Shown here in pieces: positions 33,253 to 43,903 of a stretch of DNA of 64,000 nt (position 1 is its first letter; each line of letters opens with the position of its first letter). The position numbers were made by a program, and so were the translations under genes. Below the pieces are notes generated by a model. It was not told the origin of the DNA. It made no database searches and worked only from the letters and a program-made list of their open reading frames with translations. Source of the stretch: Fragilaria crotonensis (taxonomy: Eukaryota; Bacillariophyta; Fragilariophyceae; Fragilariales; Fragilariaceae); the NCBI GenBank assembly GCA_022925895.1, contig JAKSYS010000307.1, forward strand, positions 1 to 64,000, given 5' to 3'.

Positions 33253-34627
33253 CAGACTTGAAAATCGAATGATCGTAACACAGTAGACAGTATCATAGAC
33301 AGTAGGTGCTCCGGCGTATACTCCACTACGGTAGATGGTGCAGTTCTACTATGCCTATCTACCGTACATGTAGTTTCTCCGGAGAAGGGAATCTGAGGCT
33401 CGTTCCTAACAGAACGAACGCTTCGCAAGTTTCGCAAGCTTCACAAGGATTTGAGCCGGAAAAAATATTCTCCTTTTTCATGACACGTCACTGACAACGC
33501 ATACCACAAGTCTCCATTCCTATCAACCATTTTTGTTTCGCAAGGTTTGCAATTTCGCAAATCTCCCAAATTAATTCCGCGTGGAAGTTCCATACGACGA
33601 GTATCTTGTTGAAAAGAATTGTGTAACGATTGTTGTTCTGTGGATGCCACCTTTTTCTTCCACCTGCTGCTGTGTCTGTGCTTCCATTGTTACAATTAAT
33701 ACCTTGACAGCACAGGCCGGTTACAATTGAGAAGAACTTATTTCTGGCGCCGCTGGAGTATGGACTGCATAGGAAAATCTACGTATTGCGTTACTTTCGT
33801 GCGAATGATAGTGGGGAGTACGTAGGAAAATCTACGTATGCGCTTCGATTATCTTGCGCTTCACAAAATGGTGCTCATAACCGGCACAATCGACAAACCT
33901 CGGTTGGTGAAGGTTATGAGCACCATTTTGTGAAGCGCAACTATGAATTTTGGAGGAAAGTGCTTCACAAGGTTTTTGGTTTTTTTTGTGACGTCAAAAC
34001 ACGGATTTGCGAAACGCTTGCTCTTCGCAAGGATTTTCGCATGATAGGAACGACCCTGACTGGAGACTACCTACGAATGACGGTTTGCACAGTCTTGAAC
34101 AAAGATAGCTAAATTTCTTTCGCTTGATCGTCCTACCTGTTGTATTGCCCATTGTGCAACCTTGTTTAATTACGAATTTTAAGGTGTTCTACTAGAGAGA
34201 GGATTCGGGACGAGAATCGGAGCCAATCAGTGAGCCGGACGGGAATTTCATTCTGTGCCAAAGCTCGAAGCCCAACACGTGGTCGACGAGATTCTACGAT
34301 AATCGTGTTGCACTCCGACATTCCTCACCCCCGGAGAAGTCTCGACAAATGCCCAATGTCTCGAATGGGTCATTTTCGCCCATTGGACACGTTCCTTCTA
34401 ATCGTAGAGTTCGACGGCATGGCCATAGAAGCATAGACGACATCGATGACCTGAGACTTAAGATACGTACTATGTCTCGGGACTTGCGACTTGTTCTTAT
34501 GTCTCTGATGATACGCTGCTTTGATACCTGCTACTGTTACTCCCTGTCGTAGGCGCAGAAGAATTGATTATACATCCACTGACGAAGCCTTAACCATTGA
34601 GTGGCCCATTGAAAAGGGCAGGACACG
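33253..34627. other. 1.4-kb intergenic region with foldback sequences
   Basis: No supported gene. It contains many TTCGCAA/CTTCGCAAG motifs (33420-34040), a 17-bp direct repeat TAGGAAAATCTACGTAT at 33770 and 33823, and a strong hairpin at 33854-33940. It likely includes the promoters of the two flanking divergent genes. Confidence 0.5.
33854..33940. repeat. Perfect 29-bp inverted repeat (hairpin)
   Basis: The left arm 33854-33882 (TTGCGCTTCACAAAATGGTG...) is the exact reverse complement of the right arm 33912-33940, with a 29-nt loop. There is no target duplication or transposase, so it could be a foldback element or a hairpin RNA precursor. Confidence 0.9.
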
Positions 34628-37490
34628 ATGGATCGTTTGTACAGATCACCGTATAGCATGAGCATGGGGGTAGATGACTTCGCGGGCTATGGAACCGGGC
34701 GAGACGAGGAAGATGAATCGCCTTATGCGACGTCTGTTGCTCAGATGAGTAACGTTCTTTCGTCAATGCGAACAACAGCGCGCTACGCCTCTGCTTCCAC
34801 AGCAGTTGTCAGAGATGTGGATCTTGACGAAAATGACGATGATATTGCTGGTGCAAAGGGGGCGCTCACTCCCATCGATTCGTATCTAACTGACGAAGAC
34901 GGCGATGGGTCTCCGAATCTAATTGACGCAGCTACTGCTCTAATGATGACGCCAATCAGAAAGGTATTTGCAGGAGACGACGGGGAAGTCAACTGGAAGT
35001 TGTTGGGTCAGGCCGCTTTGGTGCTTTTGGCTGCCCTCGTTTGTTTCTTTGTCTATCAACAAGCCTCAACAAACGTTGACATTCGTCGTCCTGATTTCGT
35101 GAATCAGCACCCTTATGTTTCCAGTTCGTACTATGCTTCAACGCAATCACTCAAAACCTTGTTGGACACGGAGCGCCTGCAAGTGAAACGTTTGGGAGGG
35201 AAGTCATCTCTGAATGACCACAAATTCAATGCTCGAGTCGCCGTGGTGCGTCCCTTTTGTGAATTTGATGCCGAAGCCTTGCCCAGTACATTCGCTGTGT
35301 GGAATCAGCTGCCACCCTGCCGCGCATCAGCGACTGATTTGGATCTTGACACAGTGGTAGAGCGCAACGTAACCGATGACGAAGATAGGTACTTTGATTC
35401 CGTCGGAACTGAAATCATGCAAGACATGGTGGCCGATGTGTTTTTATTTTACAGTCAAACCTTTTCGGAGAATGAGGTTGCTATTAAGGCCGTCGATACA
35501 ATTATTGATCAATTCAACGAACCTGGTGGTTGGTCGCAGTGTTTCGCCAATATTTACGCAATCGAAGCGAACATTCCTCAAGAACTGGATCTTTACATTC
35601 CGTCCGCGCAGGAAGAGCTGTATAATTGGGTGAACGGACCAAATCGACAGTTTGAGGCAGCATTTCGTATTATCCAAAGTGGAGAATGGGGAGACTACGA
35701 TGGTTTCTACCTGATGGAGGGTGATTCGATTCCGATCAAGAATAATTGGCTGGATGTTGTCTTGTCCGAGATTGAATCGAACAGACCCTTTGCGATTTTG
35801 GGAGCGTAAGTGGTGAACCGACTTGTCTTCGAATCGTGACTGTCATGATGAATCTAATGCTGACACTTCCTTTTCTTCAGCAAATACAACGGAGACAAAT
35901 GGGACAATTTCTACGAGCAAATTCCTCTTTCTTTGATTCACCACATTAACGGAAATGCGATCTACAACACTTCTCACCCTTTACTGGAACGTTTAGTCGG
36001 TCAGTTGGAGGTGGAAGCTCCTTGTCCGTACAACTCCATTCCATACGACTACAGAATGTCTCAGATGGTTGTCGAAGGTGCAATGGGTATTGTTCCAGAA
36101 TTGGCGCCGAAGATCATGCTTAACGAAGAGGGAGAGAACATTACTCTCTCGAACAACACTGAGATGTTCACGAAATGGTGGGACATGCATAGTGCCGATA
36201 CTCCCTTCAAGGAAACCCCGGTCATTCACAATTACGCCGCAACGAACTTAATCCCGCGCCATCTTGGACCAGAATACATTATTCACGGCGCAAAGCTGTA
36301 CGCACCATGGAACCCTACGAAGACCAGTATTACCTTGGTGATTGCCGAATGGTTTCACGATCGTTCAACATATCTCTTGAGCCATCTCGATGAAAAGGAT
36401 CACCCCTTCTCAGAGGTTGTGGTTATGCTCCCGCCAAGCATTGAAGCACACGAGGACTACTATAACATGACTGTGGTTCCAACACGCTCACAGCACAGAG
36501 CAGCGCCGGATTACATGGATCTATGTGAGGTAGAAGTCCATACTGAATGGTTCATGTTGACAAACTCGTATCACAAGGTATCGTCTCACGTGGACTTAAT
36601 GTTTGTGCCGGGAACTTTCAAGCCGGTCGTGCCGTTCACTCCTGCCACGTATGCTTTCTGCTTCAAGTTCCCATACTGTAAAGAGTCTGTCAATCTCGCA
36701 CAGCGATTCAGTCCTGGGCACGAGAAGGTCGTGCTAGATTTCGATATCTTGTATCATTCCAAGACACGAAATGAATTCTGTAAAGAATGGAAGGAACGAT
36801 TCGGTCCAGAGGGAGAGAACTTGTACAAGGGCAGAAGAAAGATGAAGGCATTGGAAGGAAAAATCATCGGTCCCTCCGGTCCAACAGGGACTTCTTACGC
36901 CGCTTATCTGGCTCGCGAAGGAAAGGATTCCTTGTACAAATTCACGGATCGTTCCCTTTACGGAGCCCCGAGATCCTTTCGTGAAAGTATTTGCTCGAGA
37001 AGAACGTCTGGACGGAATGTCCGAAGAATTAAATGCGATGCGTGAATTGCAAAGAAACCTCACTGCATCGGACTGTAACTGCAAAGCCTTCGAGACTGAA
37101 GACGAATGTGAGAACTCAGGTCTTGGTTGCATTTGGCGACCTCTGTTTGATTCGTGTCGCCCACCCGAACTCATCGACGGAGGCACGCCAATTTGTGCTG
37201 CTTCTCAGGTGCCAACCATGGCACCGACCGCTCACGATCCTCTCGATGAGACGGATGCTCCAACCGAATCGCCGACGCAGGCACCATTCACCGACCCATG
37301 GTACGCGTCACTATTCAAGTCAAAAGAACGCGCAAAGGACATGGAACGCAAAACGCGTAAGAATTCCGATAGCCTTTTGGGAGCGGAGGACTCAGAGGAA
37401 GATATCGAGAAGTACATGAACGCCGACAGTATTGGAGATCTAACTCTCGAGGGAGAGAATGATCTTTCCGCCTTTGCAACTAAAAGTTGA
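34628..37490 (+). CDS. Large type II membrane glycosyltransferase-like protein
   Basis: About 928 residues from two exons (34628-35805 and 35881-37490; a 75-bp GTAAGT...TTCTTCAG intron). The N-terminal cytosolic region is acidic, and one membrane helix (about 126-145, LLGQAALVLLAALVCFFVYQQ-like) is followed by a long lumenal part. There, GDYDGFYLMEGDSIPIKNNWLD and ILGAKYNGDKW...HINGNAIYN look like a GT-A-type donor/metal (xGDS) and acceptor region. This is a pattern inference and I cannot assign a GT family. The C-terminal end has a small Cys-rich module (DCNCKAFETEDECENSGLGC) and a Pro/Thr-rich linker (PTMAPTA, ESPTQAP) common in diatom secretory proteins. The frame changes at the C4 run 36966-36969; one C fewer keeps the exon open (YGARDPFVKVFAREE) into the Cys-rich end. 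Confidence 0.65.
35806..35880 (+). other. Intron in the glycosyltransferase-like gene
   Basis: 75 bp, starting GTAAGT and ending TTTTCTTCAG. Removing it restores ILGAKYNGDKW across the junction. Confidence 0.9.
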
Positions 37491-37624
37491 GAATCTACGG
37501 TACATGCAATAGTTGTCTAGTTAGATACGCCATGATGGGACCCTGAATGCTTTACTTTCCACCTAAAGTAATTGCAGTTGTTTATGTCAGGATTCTGCGG
37601 TATGTACACCCATTCGTTCACGTG

Positions 37625-38674
37625 TCACGAAGGGGCCGGTCCGCCAGGGGGTGGAAGAAACTTGGATTCTCGTCCGCAACCGCAATTATCATAGATTTCT
37701 TGCTCTTCAGCAGTAAGTCTCTGTATTGCAGCCCTAGCAGCAAGCTCTCTGGCTGACTCGTTCTTGTTGCTTGCATTCCCTCCAAGTCGGTACGACCCAG
37801 TCACATAGGCTTGCTCAGTCTCCAGAGCCGAAGTTCCGGATCCCTGAGTCCAATCCATCTCGTTGCATTCGCGCTCAACCTGGCGCATCAGTTGGAAAAA
37901 TTCTTGATTGTGATCGGAATGTACGTTGTGAGCCAACTCATGAAATAGAACTTTGCGTATGCTGAGTATCTTGCGAAAGCCACGCAAATCGTCGGTTCGA
38001 ATTCTTAAAAGAATCTTTTGACCTTTATTTTGGTTAAGCCCCATGACGCAGACGGCACTCTGTCCAACCTTCCCTTCTGGATACAGCTCGGCCAGACATC
38101 CAACGTTCCATTGGTGTTTGGCCATTACAGCGAGCACTCCCGGATCATTTGCCAATGTTGTGAGGATATCTCTTGCTTTGGATGCATCCGGCAAGTTGGG
38201 CAGTGTCTCGATTGCACCAAAACCGTACTTTTTGAGACCCCCAGCACCATTGCTCTTGGCGGCAGCTCTTTGGAGCACCGCTTTCCCCAAGTTCCGACGA
38301 TGGATCATATCTTGCCGACCTTGATTAGTAAGGTCATCGCGAATTCGAGGAGCGTTTTTGATACCTTGTTCAAATTGTTGTTGTATCTCAGCCTGCTCGG
38401 AAACTGATAAACCTGTTGCCAAAAGCCGATACGCTTTGGCGGGCTTGTCGCCGAGCGTATCGATTATCCGATCTTCGTCGTCGGTGAGTACTTTTCCCTT
38501 AAAAATTAGCTTAACATTGGTTGGTGACAACGAGGAACTGCCGTCAGCTGCAGATGCAACTGTCGATTTCACTTGCCCAACCGTAAGATATGGAGAAGCT
38601 GATAGTTCTATCTTCTGACCGCGGAACGAGACAATTAACTTGCCCGTGTCGTCGGTGTCTTCATTTGCCGTCAT
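37625..38674 (-). CDS. Ubiquitin-like plus WLM metalloprotease (WSS1/SPRTN-like)
   Basis: A 349-residue protein. Residues about 12-85 form a ubiquitin-like domain (GKLIVSFRGQKIELSASP ... LIFKGKVLTDD). A WLM domain follows, with the zinc-protease motif HELAHNVHSDH (245-255, HExxHxxxxxH), where Glu246 would be catalytic. The UBL-WLM arrangement matches plant and algal proteins related to yeast Wss1, which cleaves DNA-protein crosslinks and acts with SUMO and Cdc48. The C-terminus has AARAAIQRLTAEEQEIYDNCG, then a Pro/Gly tail. I placed the start at the first in-frame ATG (38674); open frame continues upstream without a Met. It is convergent with the glycosyltransferase-like gene (stops 135 bp apart). 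Confidence 0.9.
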   Translation of the reverse strand: MTANEDTDDTGKLIVSFRGQKIELSASPYLTVGQVKSTVASAADGSSSLSPTNVKLIFKGKVLTDDEDRIIDTLGDKPAKAYRLLATGLSVSEQAEIQQQFEQGIKNAPRIRDDLTNQGRQDMIHRRNLGKAVLQRAAAKSNGAGGLKKYGFGAIETLPNLPDASKARDILTTLANDPGVLAVMAKHQWNVGCLAELYPEGKVGQSAVCVMGLNQNKGQKILLRIRTDDLRGFRKILSIRKVLFHELAHNVHSDHNQEFFQLMRQVERECNEMDWTQGSGTSALETEQAYVTGSYRLGGNASNKNESARELAARAAIQRLTAEEQEIYDNCGCGRESKFLPPPGGPAPS

Positions 38675-39524
38675 CGCGTTGTTGTTTATCTCACGAATGG
38701 ACGTTACTCGAGTATGTATGCTTTGGAGTGACGTCCTTAGTATTTCAGTATTCAATGTGTGATGCGTACTCGTACCAGAGGCGAAATGTGAGCTCGGTGC
38801 ATGCGGAAACACTCTCTCAACAGTGGGAAGTGGGAATTCGAAGGCAACGAAGAACGTCCTCGAACATCGAGCTTGTGAGCTCTCTACTCTCTACCATACC
38901 TTGTACTAAGTATGTAGTACGGGTATGCATAGCACAGATGTACAGCAAGTCATGGCAGAGTGAGCTGTTCTTCTCGCACATCGTACCCTGGTACCTGGTA
39001 CTGTAAATTGCGTCTTGCGTGCTACAGTACTTGGTACCTGGTATGACTACTGGCAAAGCGGCATGACGGCATGACCCAAAATGCATCATTATCATCATAC
39101 ATCATAAATCATACGCCATGAGCCGTAAGTGAAAGTAGTACAGTGTACTAGTAGAGAATAGGGAATGCGACGTACGTATGACAGACAACACTGTCATTCT
39201 TCTGATGACGTCAATATGACACAAGCAGTTGCATTTCGGTGTTCGCTAAACACAGTAGATGCTTGTAACGCAAGTGTCCCAAGTGCCGGTGAACGCTCCT
39301 TGTGACGTGAACTTGTCGATTCCGTGTTGGAAGTACTTGCATGGCAATTGATGGGCGCATGAGACCGCGCAATGCACTAGTTCCAACTCTTGGAAGGAAA
39401 TTTGACTTCAACTCGACTTGGCCGTCCGTATCAGCCACCAATCACCAAGTACGGAAGATACCTCTACATTCAGGATCCTAACATCTAGAGAGTGCACATT
39501 AAAAGTCATTGAGAAACATCCAAG
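38675..39524. promoter_or_regulatory. Divergent intergenic region (UBL-WLM / GSIII)
   Basis: 0.85 kb shared upstream region. It is rich in GTAC/GGTACC-like words (around 38890-39050, for example CCTGGTACCTGGTACTG) and has no supported gene. Confidence 0.4.
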
Positions 39525-41952
39525 ATGATTGCCTCCTCAGCCGCAGCCCGTTTCTTGGCGCGTCGTACATTCGCACCTGCTGTCATGGGTGTGCGTGGTA
39601 TGGCCTCGTTGGAGGCCTACGATGAATTCGGAAAGAACTTGTTCACTGGAAAAGTTGCCGATGAATACCTCAAGAAGCATGGAGCGAGTGGAGCAATCTT
39701 GAAGGATCCTTCATGGGTGAAGACTCACGCTGATGTTGTCGCGAATGCTGTGTTTGATTGGTGAGTGCCAATGATGCTCTGGTCCGCGCTGAGTCTAGTT
39801 GTTCATCTCGGCAAGCTTGTGTTTGGCGTAAAGTCGCCGTATCTTGGATCTGTCGGCTGTACTCCTAGTCTTCGCGTAGGATTTCACACAGCGGAATTGG
39901 TACTTATCCGAACCCACATCCGAAACTTCGCGAAAAATGTTGCGTTTTCCGTTCTTTTTCGAACGTTCTCATGTCTCTTTCTCACCCTCCTTCGCTTTCA
40001 ACTTTTGATGATCATCAACCGACCGATCGTCCAACAGGGCTATCGACAATGGCGCCAACGTCTACTGCCATTGGTTCCAGCCCATGGCTTCCTCAGGTGT
40101 CCGTCACGGACAAACTGGTCAAGTCCAAAACATCATGTTGGAGTTTAACTCGGACAATGAGGTCGTCCAGGACTTCAAAGGGAAGACACTCATCAAAGGT
40201 GAGACAGACGGTTCTTCCTACCCTAACGGTGGACTTCGTGGAACCCACCGTGCTGGAGGATACCTTGCCATCGATACATCTTCCCCAATCTTCCTTCGCG
40301 GAGACACCATCTTCATCCCTTCCGTTTTTGTTTCCTACTACGGAGCTGCCCTCGACGAGAAGACACCCCTTCTGCGTGCCAACAACGCCTTGAACAGAGA
40401 AGGAAGCCGTCTCTTGTCCAAGCTCGGTCTTGATGTTTCCAGCGGTATCCGCACCAACATCGGTCTCGAGCAGGAAATTTTCCTCATTCCTCGTGAGGCC
40501 TACTACAAGCGTCCTGATCTTCAGTTCACTGGTCGTACTATCATTGGAAAGGACGCTCCTCGTGGACAAGAAATGTGCGATCATTACATGGCTCCTCTCT
40601 CTACCTCTACCCCAGCGTTGGCTTGCATGCAAGAAATCCAGGACGAATGCTGGCGAATGGGAATCCCACTCAAGACTCGTCACCGTGAGGTCGCACCCAA
40701 CCAGTTCGAGTTTGCTCCCCTTTTCGGAAGCAACACCACCCAGATCGACCAGAATCTTTGGGTCATGCAAATCATCGAGGAAGTCGCCGCAAGGCACGGA
40801 CTTGCTGCTCTCCTGCAGGAGAAGCCATTCAACAACGTTAACGGCTCCGGCAAACACAACAACTGGTCCATCGCTACCAACAGCGGCGTCAACCTTCTCA
40901 ACCCTACCCAACTCGAGAAGGCATCCGGAAACCCATTGGCTTTTCCAGTTGTTATGGCTGCGGTCGTTGCTGCTGTTGACGAGCACGGCGATTTGATGCG
41001 CATGGCTATCGCTTCCCCCGGAAACGACTTCCGTCTTGGTGCATGCGAGGCCCCTCCCGCTATCGTCTCGACTTACTTGGGTGAAGATATGACCACCTAC
41101 CTTGACGCGTTCCGCAAGGGAGACAATGCCAAATACAGTCCTTCTGTGAAGACTATCGACCTTGGATGTGCTGAAATCCTCCCCTTTGAAGTCCCTGCGG
41201 AGGACCGCAACCGCACTTCTCCTTTCCCATACGGAGGTGGACGTTTCGAGTTCCGTGCCGTCGGATCTTCCCAGAACGTGTCCATGGTCAACACTGTTCT
41301 CAACACAATTGCTGCTGAGAAGTTTGCCCAGTTTTCTGATCGCATTGAGGCTGGCGAGGATCCTTCTGAGGTTGCCCGCGAGGCCCTCAACAAGCATTGG
41401 AAGGTCGTCTTCAACGGAGACAATTACTGCGAGGAAAACCAGGCTATGCTTACCGCCAGTGGTGTTTGGCGTATTGACTCAGGTGTGGAAGCGACCGCTG
41501 CCATCACCAAGGAAAAGAACGTTGCTCTGTTCGAGAAGATGGGTGTCCTCAGCAAGGAAGAGTGCTTTGCTCGCCAAGATATCCTCCACGGCCACTACAC
41601 TGGAACTGTTGAGATGGAGGCTCTCTGCTTGATTGACATGATCAACCAACACGTCATCCCCTCCGTTAAGGCAGCTGGTATCGGACCACTTGCCGACTTG
41701 GAGGCCGCTGTTGGCTCAATCAAGTCCGCCCTCCAGGCTATCCACCACGCAAGTGATGCTCACGAGAAGGCCTCGCTCGCTCGTGTCCTTCGACTTGAGA
41801 CTATGATTGACATTCGCGCTGTTTGTGATGCTGCCGAGGAAATTGTTCCAGCTGATTTGTGGACACTTGCAACCTACAAAGAACTTCTTTTCCTTGATTC
41901 GCACACGGCTTCGGAGGGTGAAGCGTCGGCACCTGATTACTATGGCGAGTAA
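39525..41952 (+). CDS. GSIII: Glutamine synthetase type III, mitochondrial-type
   Basis: ATP-dependent ligation of ammonium to glutamate. There are two exons (39525-39760 and 40038-41952; a 277-bp GTGAGT...CCAACAG intron), giving about 716 residues, normal for GSIII and twice the size of GSII. GSIII hallmarks include GGLRGTHRAGGY, the GLEQEIFLI glutamate site, KTRHREVAPNQFEFAP, NGSGKHNNWS and FRLGACEAPPAIVS. The N-terminus (SSAAARFLARRTFAPAVMGVRGMA) is a basic, Ser/Ala/Arg-rich presequence; diatom GSIII is known to be mitochondrial, whereas GSII is plastidic. Codon use is strongly biased (C-ending codons), suggesting high expression. The long antisense open frame over this gene is a by-product of that bias. 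The C-terminal 24 codons are tandemly duplicated just downstream. Confidence 0.97.
39761..40037 (+). other. Intron in GSIII
   Basis: 277 bp, GTGAGT at the donor and CCAACAG at the acceptor. It splits a Trp codon (TG^G) and restores FDWAIDNGANVYCHW. Confidence 0.9.
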
Positions 41953-41961
41953 ATAAAAACG

Positions 41962-42036
41962 AAAGAACTGATTTTCCTTGATTCACGCACGGCCTCGGAG
42001 GGTGAATCGTCGGCGTCTGATTACTATGGCGAGTAA
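41962..42036 (+). repeat. Tandem duplicate of the GSIII C-terminal coding end
   Basis: 75 nt repeating 41878-41952 with an 84-bp offset. It keeps frame and stop, and would read KELIFLDSRTASEGESSASD then YYGE. Eight base changes separate the copies, about half of them synonymous. It lies immediately after the GSIII stop codon. Confidence 0.9.
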
Positions 42037-42772
42037 ATACAACGGGGAAGCATTTTGATCCCCCACTCCTTCCTGGATGATACTGAGTGTTACATTAATT
42101 AGATCTAGGGTTTAAATGTCGTCCTCACCTTTGCAGGCATACTTCGTTTTCCCTCAGTATTCGTTTAGTTGCGATGCACGTCATCGGTTAGCATGGTGGT
42201 CAGGTGAGTGCCTGGTTATTCTTAGTCTGGTCCGTGAGTTCGTAATGCCTTTTGAGGACATGTACCAGGAACTTCCAACCATGTTTCGCAACAATCACAT
42301 CTTTCCAGCTCGATGGCAAGGAAGACTGTTTTTGCAACGTTCAAAACTTGGAGCCAGAAATTCTTCAAATTGATGCGATTAGAAATCTATTTCTCATGTC
42401 TCCACTGGCAATCCATCAATGTGAGTGTCACAAAGGAGTGCTCAAAACAACCATCACATCTAACAGGTATCACTTGCTCGCCTTTCACGGGAAGCTTTCC
42501 TTTCGTCTCATAAACTGTCTCAATTCATTTGATAAATGAAGGTAATCAAGTCATTATCAATGGAGAAATGAGAGAATTACGTTGTTTAGCACCAACTTAT
42601 TGGTTCTGGCGATTCTAACTGTCGTACGCTAAAGAATTTGAAGTTGTATCTGGTGTGAGTGTGTGTCATGCCAAGGAAGACCGTGGTGGCTGATGGACGT
42701 GTGGATACTGAAGCATTGACGTTGTGGTCCGTTCTTCGCGTCAAGACTACAAATACTAGGATTGGCGACACG
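42037..42772. pseudogene. Duplicated fragment of the small secreted-protein locus
   Basis: About 42050-42480 is a diverged copy of 44830-45560. Shared blocks include AACGGGGAAG, AGCATGGTGGTC and a long stretch around 42355-42460 that mirrors the part of the secreted-protein gene at 45445-45555. On the minus strand the fragment has stops, so it is a relic. Nothing else is seen up to the sulfotransferase stop. Confidence 0.55.
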
Positions 42773-43903
42773 TCAAATCGTTGAGTTTTCTTCGCATTTG
42801 ACCAATGACCGCTCCTTCGCCCATTTGTACAGTTCAATATCCTTTGTGTTTCGTCGTACCAAGTAGTCATAAAGCGTATCGTTGTTGACGCGTTCCCTCG
42901 CAGAAGGGTGATGCTTCCCAGGTTTAGCAGTATCATTGAGTCCCAATATGGACGAGAGCACCTTCAATGACTCATCAAAACAGTCCATGTCAATGATGAA
43001 TGTAAATCGCTCCAGGTAAGACTTCGCAGTTTCGAGGAACGAGTCCGGCGTGTTTTCGCCATCGCAACAACCTTCATGACTCGTGATAGCCTTCAGGGCA
43101 TAGTTATTGGTGTCGAAATGACGTGCATAATCCCACCACTCCTCGGACGTCCCATTTTTTACATAATGGGTCCCAACATCGGTTAGGAGTCGATCCATGG
43201 GATGACGCATGACAATGATCGATACCAGCCTCGGATGTTCCCAGTTTGTATCATTGAGTGATCGCCTCAAACGAAATCGGCCATGCTCCCAAGATATGTA
43301 GTGAAAGACAGGGCGAATCCTCTGGATCCAATAGTCCGTTTCATTGAAGTACCAAGGAGTAGTCAATGATGACATGGAGTTTCCGAGATCGGGAGGTGTG
43401 ACGTTGCCTCCCATGCATGCGAATGGAGCGACGGGGCCATTGCTGCGAGCCCAGGAACACAACGTTGTACCCGCATGATGAGTGATATGAAAATTGACAA
43501 TGATGGAGTTTCCTGTCTTGTAGTTCTGAATCTGAATCAGTTTGTGAGTCGGAAAGTCGGGAGTAAAGTAAGACGTAGCTAGCGACATGAAATCAAACGA
43601 CTCAGGTTCCGCTGTAACTGTTGTGCCGATGGTAGTATTAGATCGATCAACGACATCAGCATACAGTAACTGATCCCTTGGGGTGTGAATGAAGTGAAAG
43701 TACACCATGGTGGCAAGCACTGCGCCAAAACAAAGCAGCCATCGTCGCTGTCTTGACAAGCTTGAAGAGACGGTGCTTTTTGATGTCATTGTTAATGCAG
43801 TCGGGTTTCGCGAACCCAGAAATGATTCAGTTTCACACTCCATGACGCCGGAATCCGCATCCTCAATGTCATATTCAATCCTCTTTAACGATTCAGGCTT
43901 CAT
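42773..43903 (-). CDS. Type II membrane sulfotransferase-like protein
   Basis: 376 residues. An N-terminal cytosolic tail, then a membrane anchor at about 55-72 (WLLCFGAVLATMVYFHFI), then a lumenal domain. FHITHHAGTTLCSWARSNG occupies the position of the PAPS 5'-phosphosulfate loop, and IIVMRHPMDRLLTD is the 3'-phosphate block (RxP...S/T). Several N-glycosylation sequons (NTT, NET, NGT, NDT) are present. Such proteins transfer sulfate to glycans or proteins in the Golgi. The loop lacks the usual Lys (K-x-G-S/T becomes HHAGTT), so the acceptor and even activity are uncertain. It sits between the two copies of a segmental duplication (41.96-42.5 and 44.8-45.6 kb). Confidence 0.72.
   Translation of the reverse strand: MKPESLKRIEYDIEDADSGVMECETESFLGSRNPTALTMTSKSTVSSSLSRQRRWLLCFGAVLATMVYFHFIHTPRDQLLYADVVDRSNTTIGTTVTAEPESFDFMSLATSYFTPDFPTHKLIQIQNYKTGNSIIVNFHITHHAGTTLCSWARSNGPVAPFACMGGNVTPPDLGNSMSSLTTPWYFNETDYWIQRIRPVFHYISWEHGRFRLRRSLNDTNWEHPRLVSIIVMRHPMDRLLTDVGTHYVKNGTSEEWWDYARHFDTNNYALKAITSHEGCCDGENTPDSFLETAKSYLERFTFIIDMDCFDESLKVLSSILGLNDTAKPGKHHPSARERVNNDTLYDYLVRRNTKDIELYKWAKERSLVKCEENSTI

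Noticed and set aside
33786-34112. 108-codon plus-strand frame over the 33.85-kb hairpin
   Set aside because: Its middle is made of the inverted repeat, which explains the open frame; there is no domain.
40093-41397. 434-codon open frame antisense to GSIII
   Set aside because: It mirrors the strong C-ending codon bias of GSIII, has no family match and lies wholly inside a confident gene.
42586-42936. Minus-strand frame overlapping the sulfotransferase 3' end
   Set aside because: It is a shifted frame of the sulfotransferase gene plus spacer and has no independent support.
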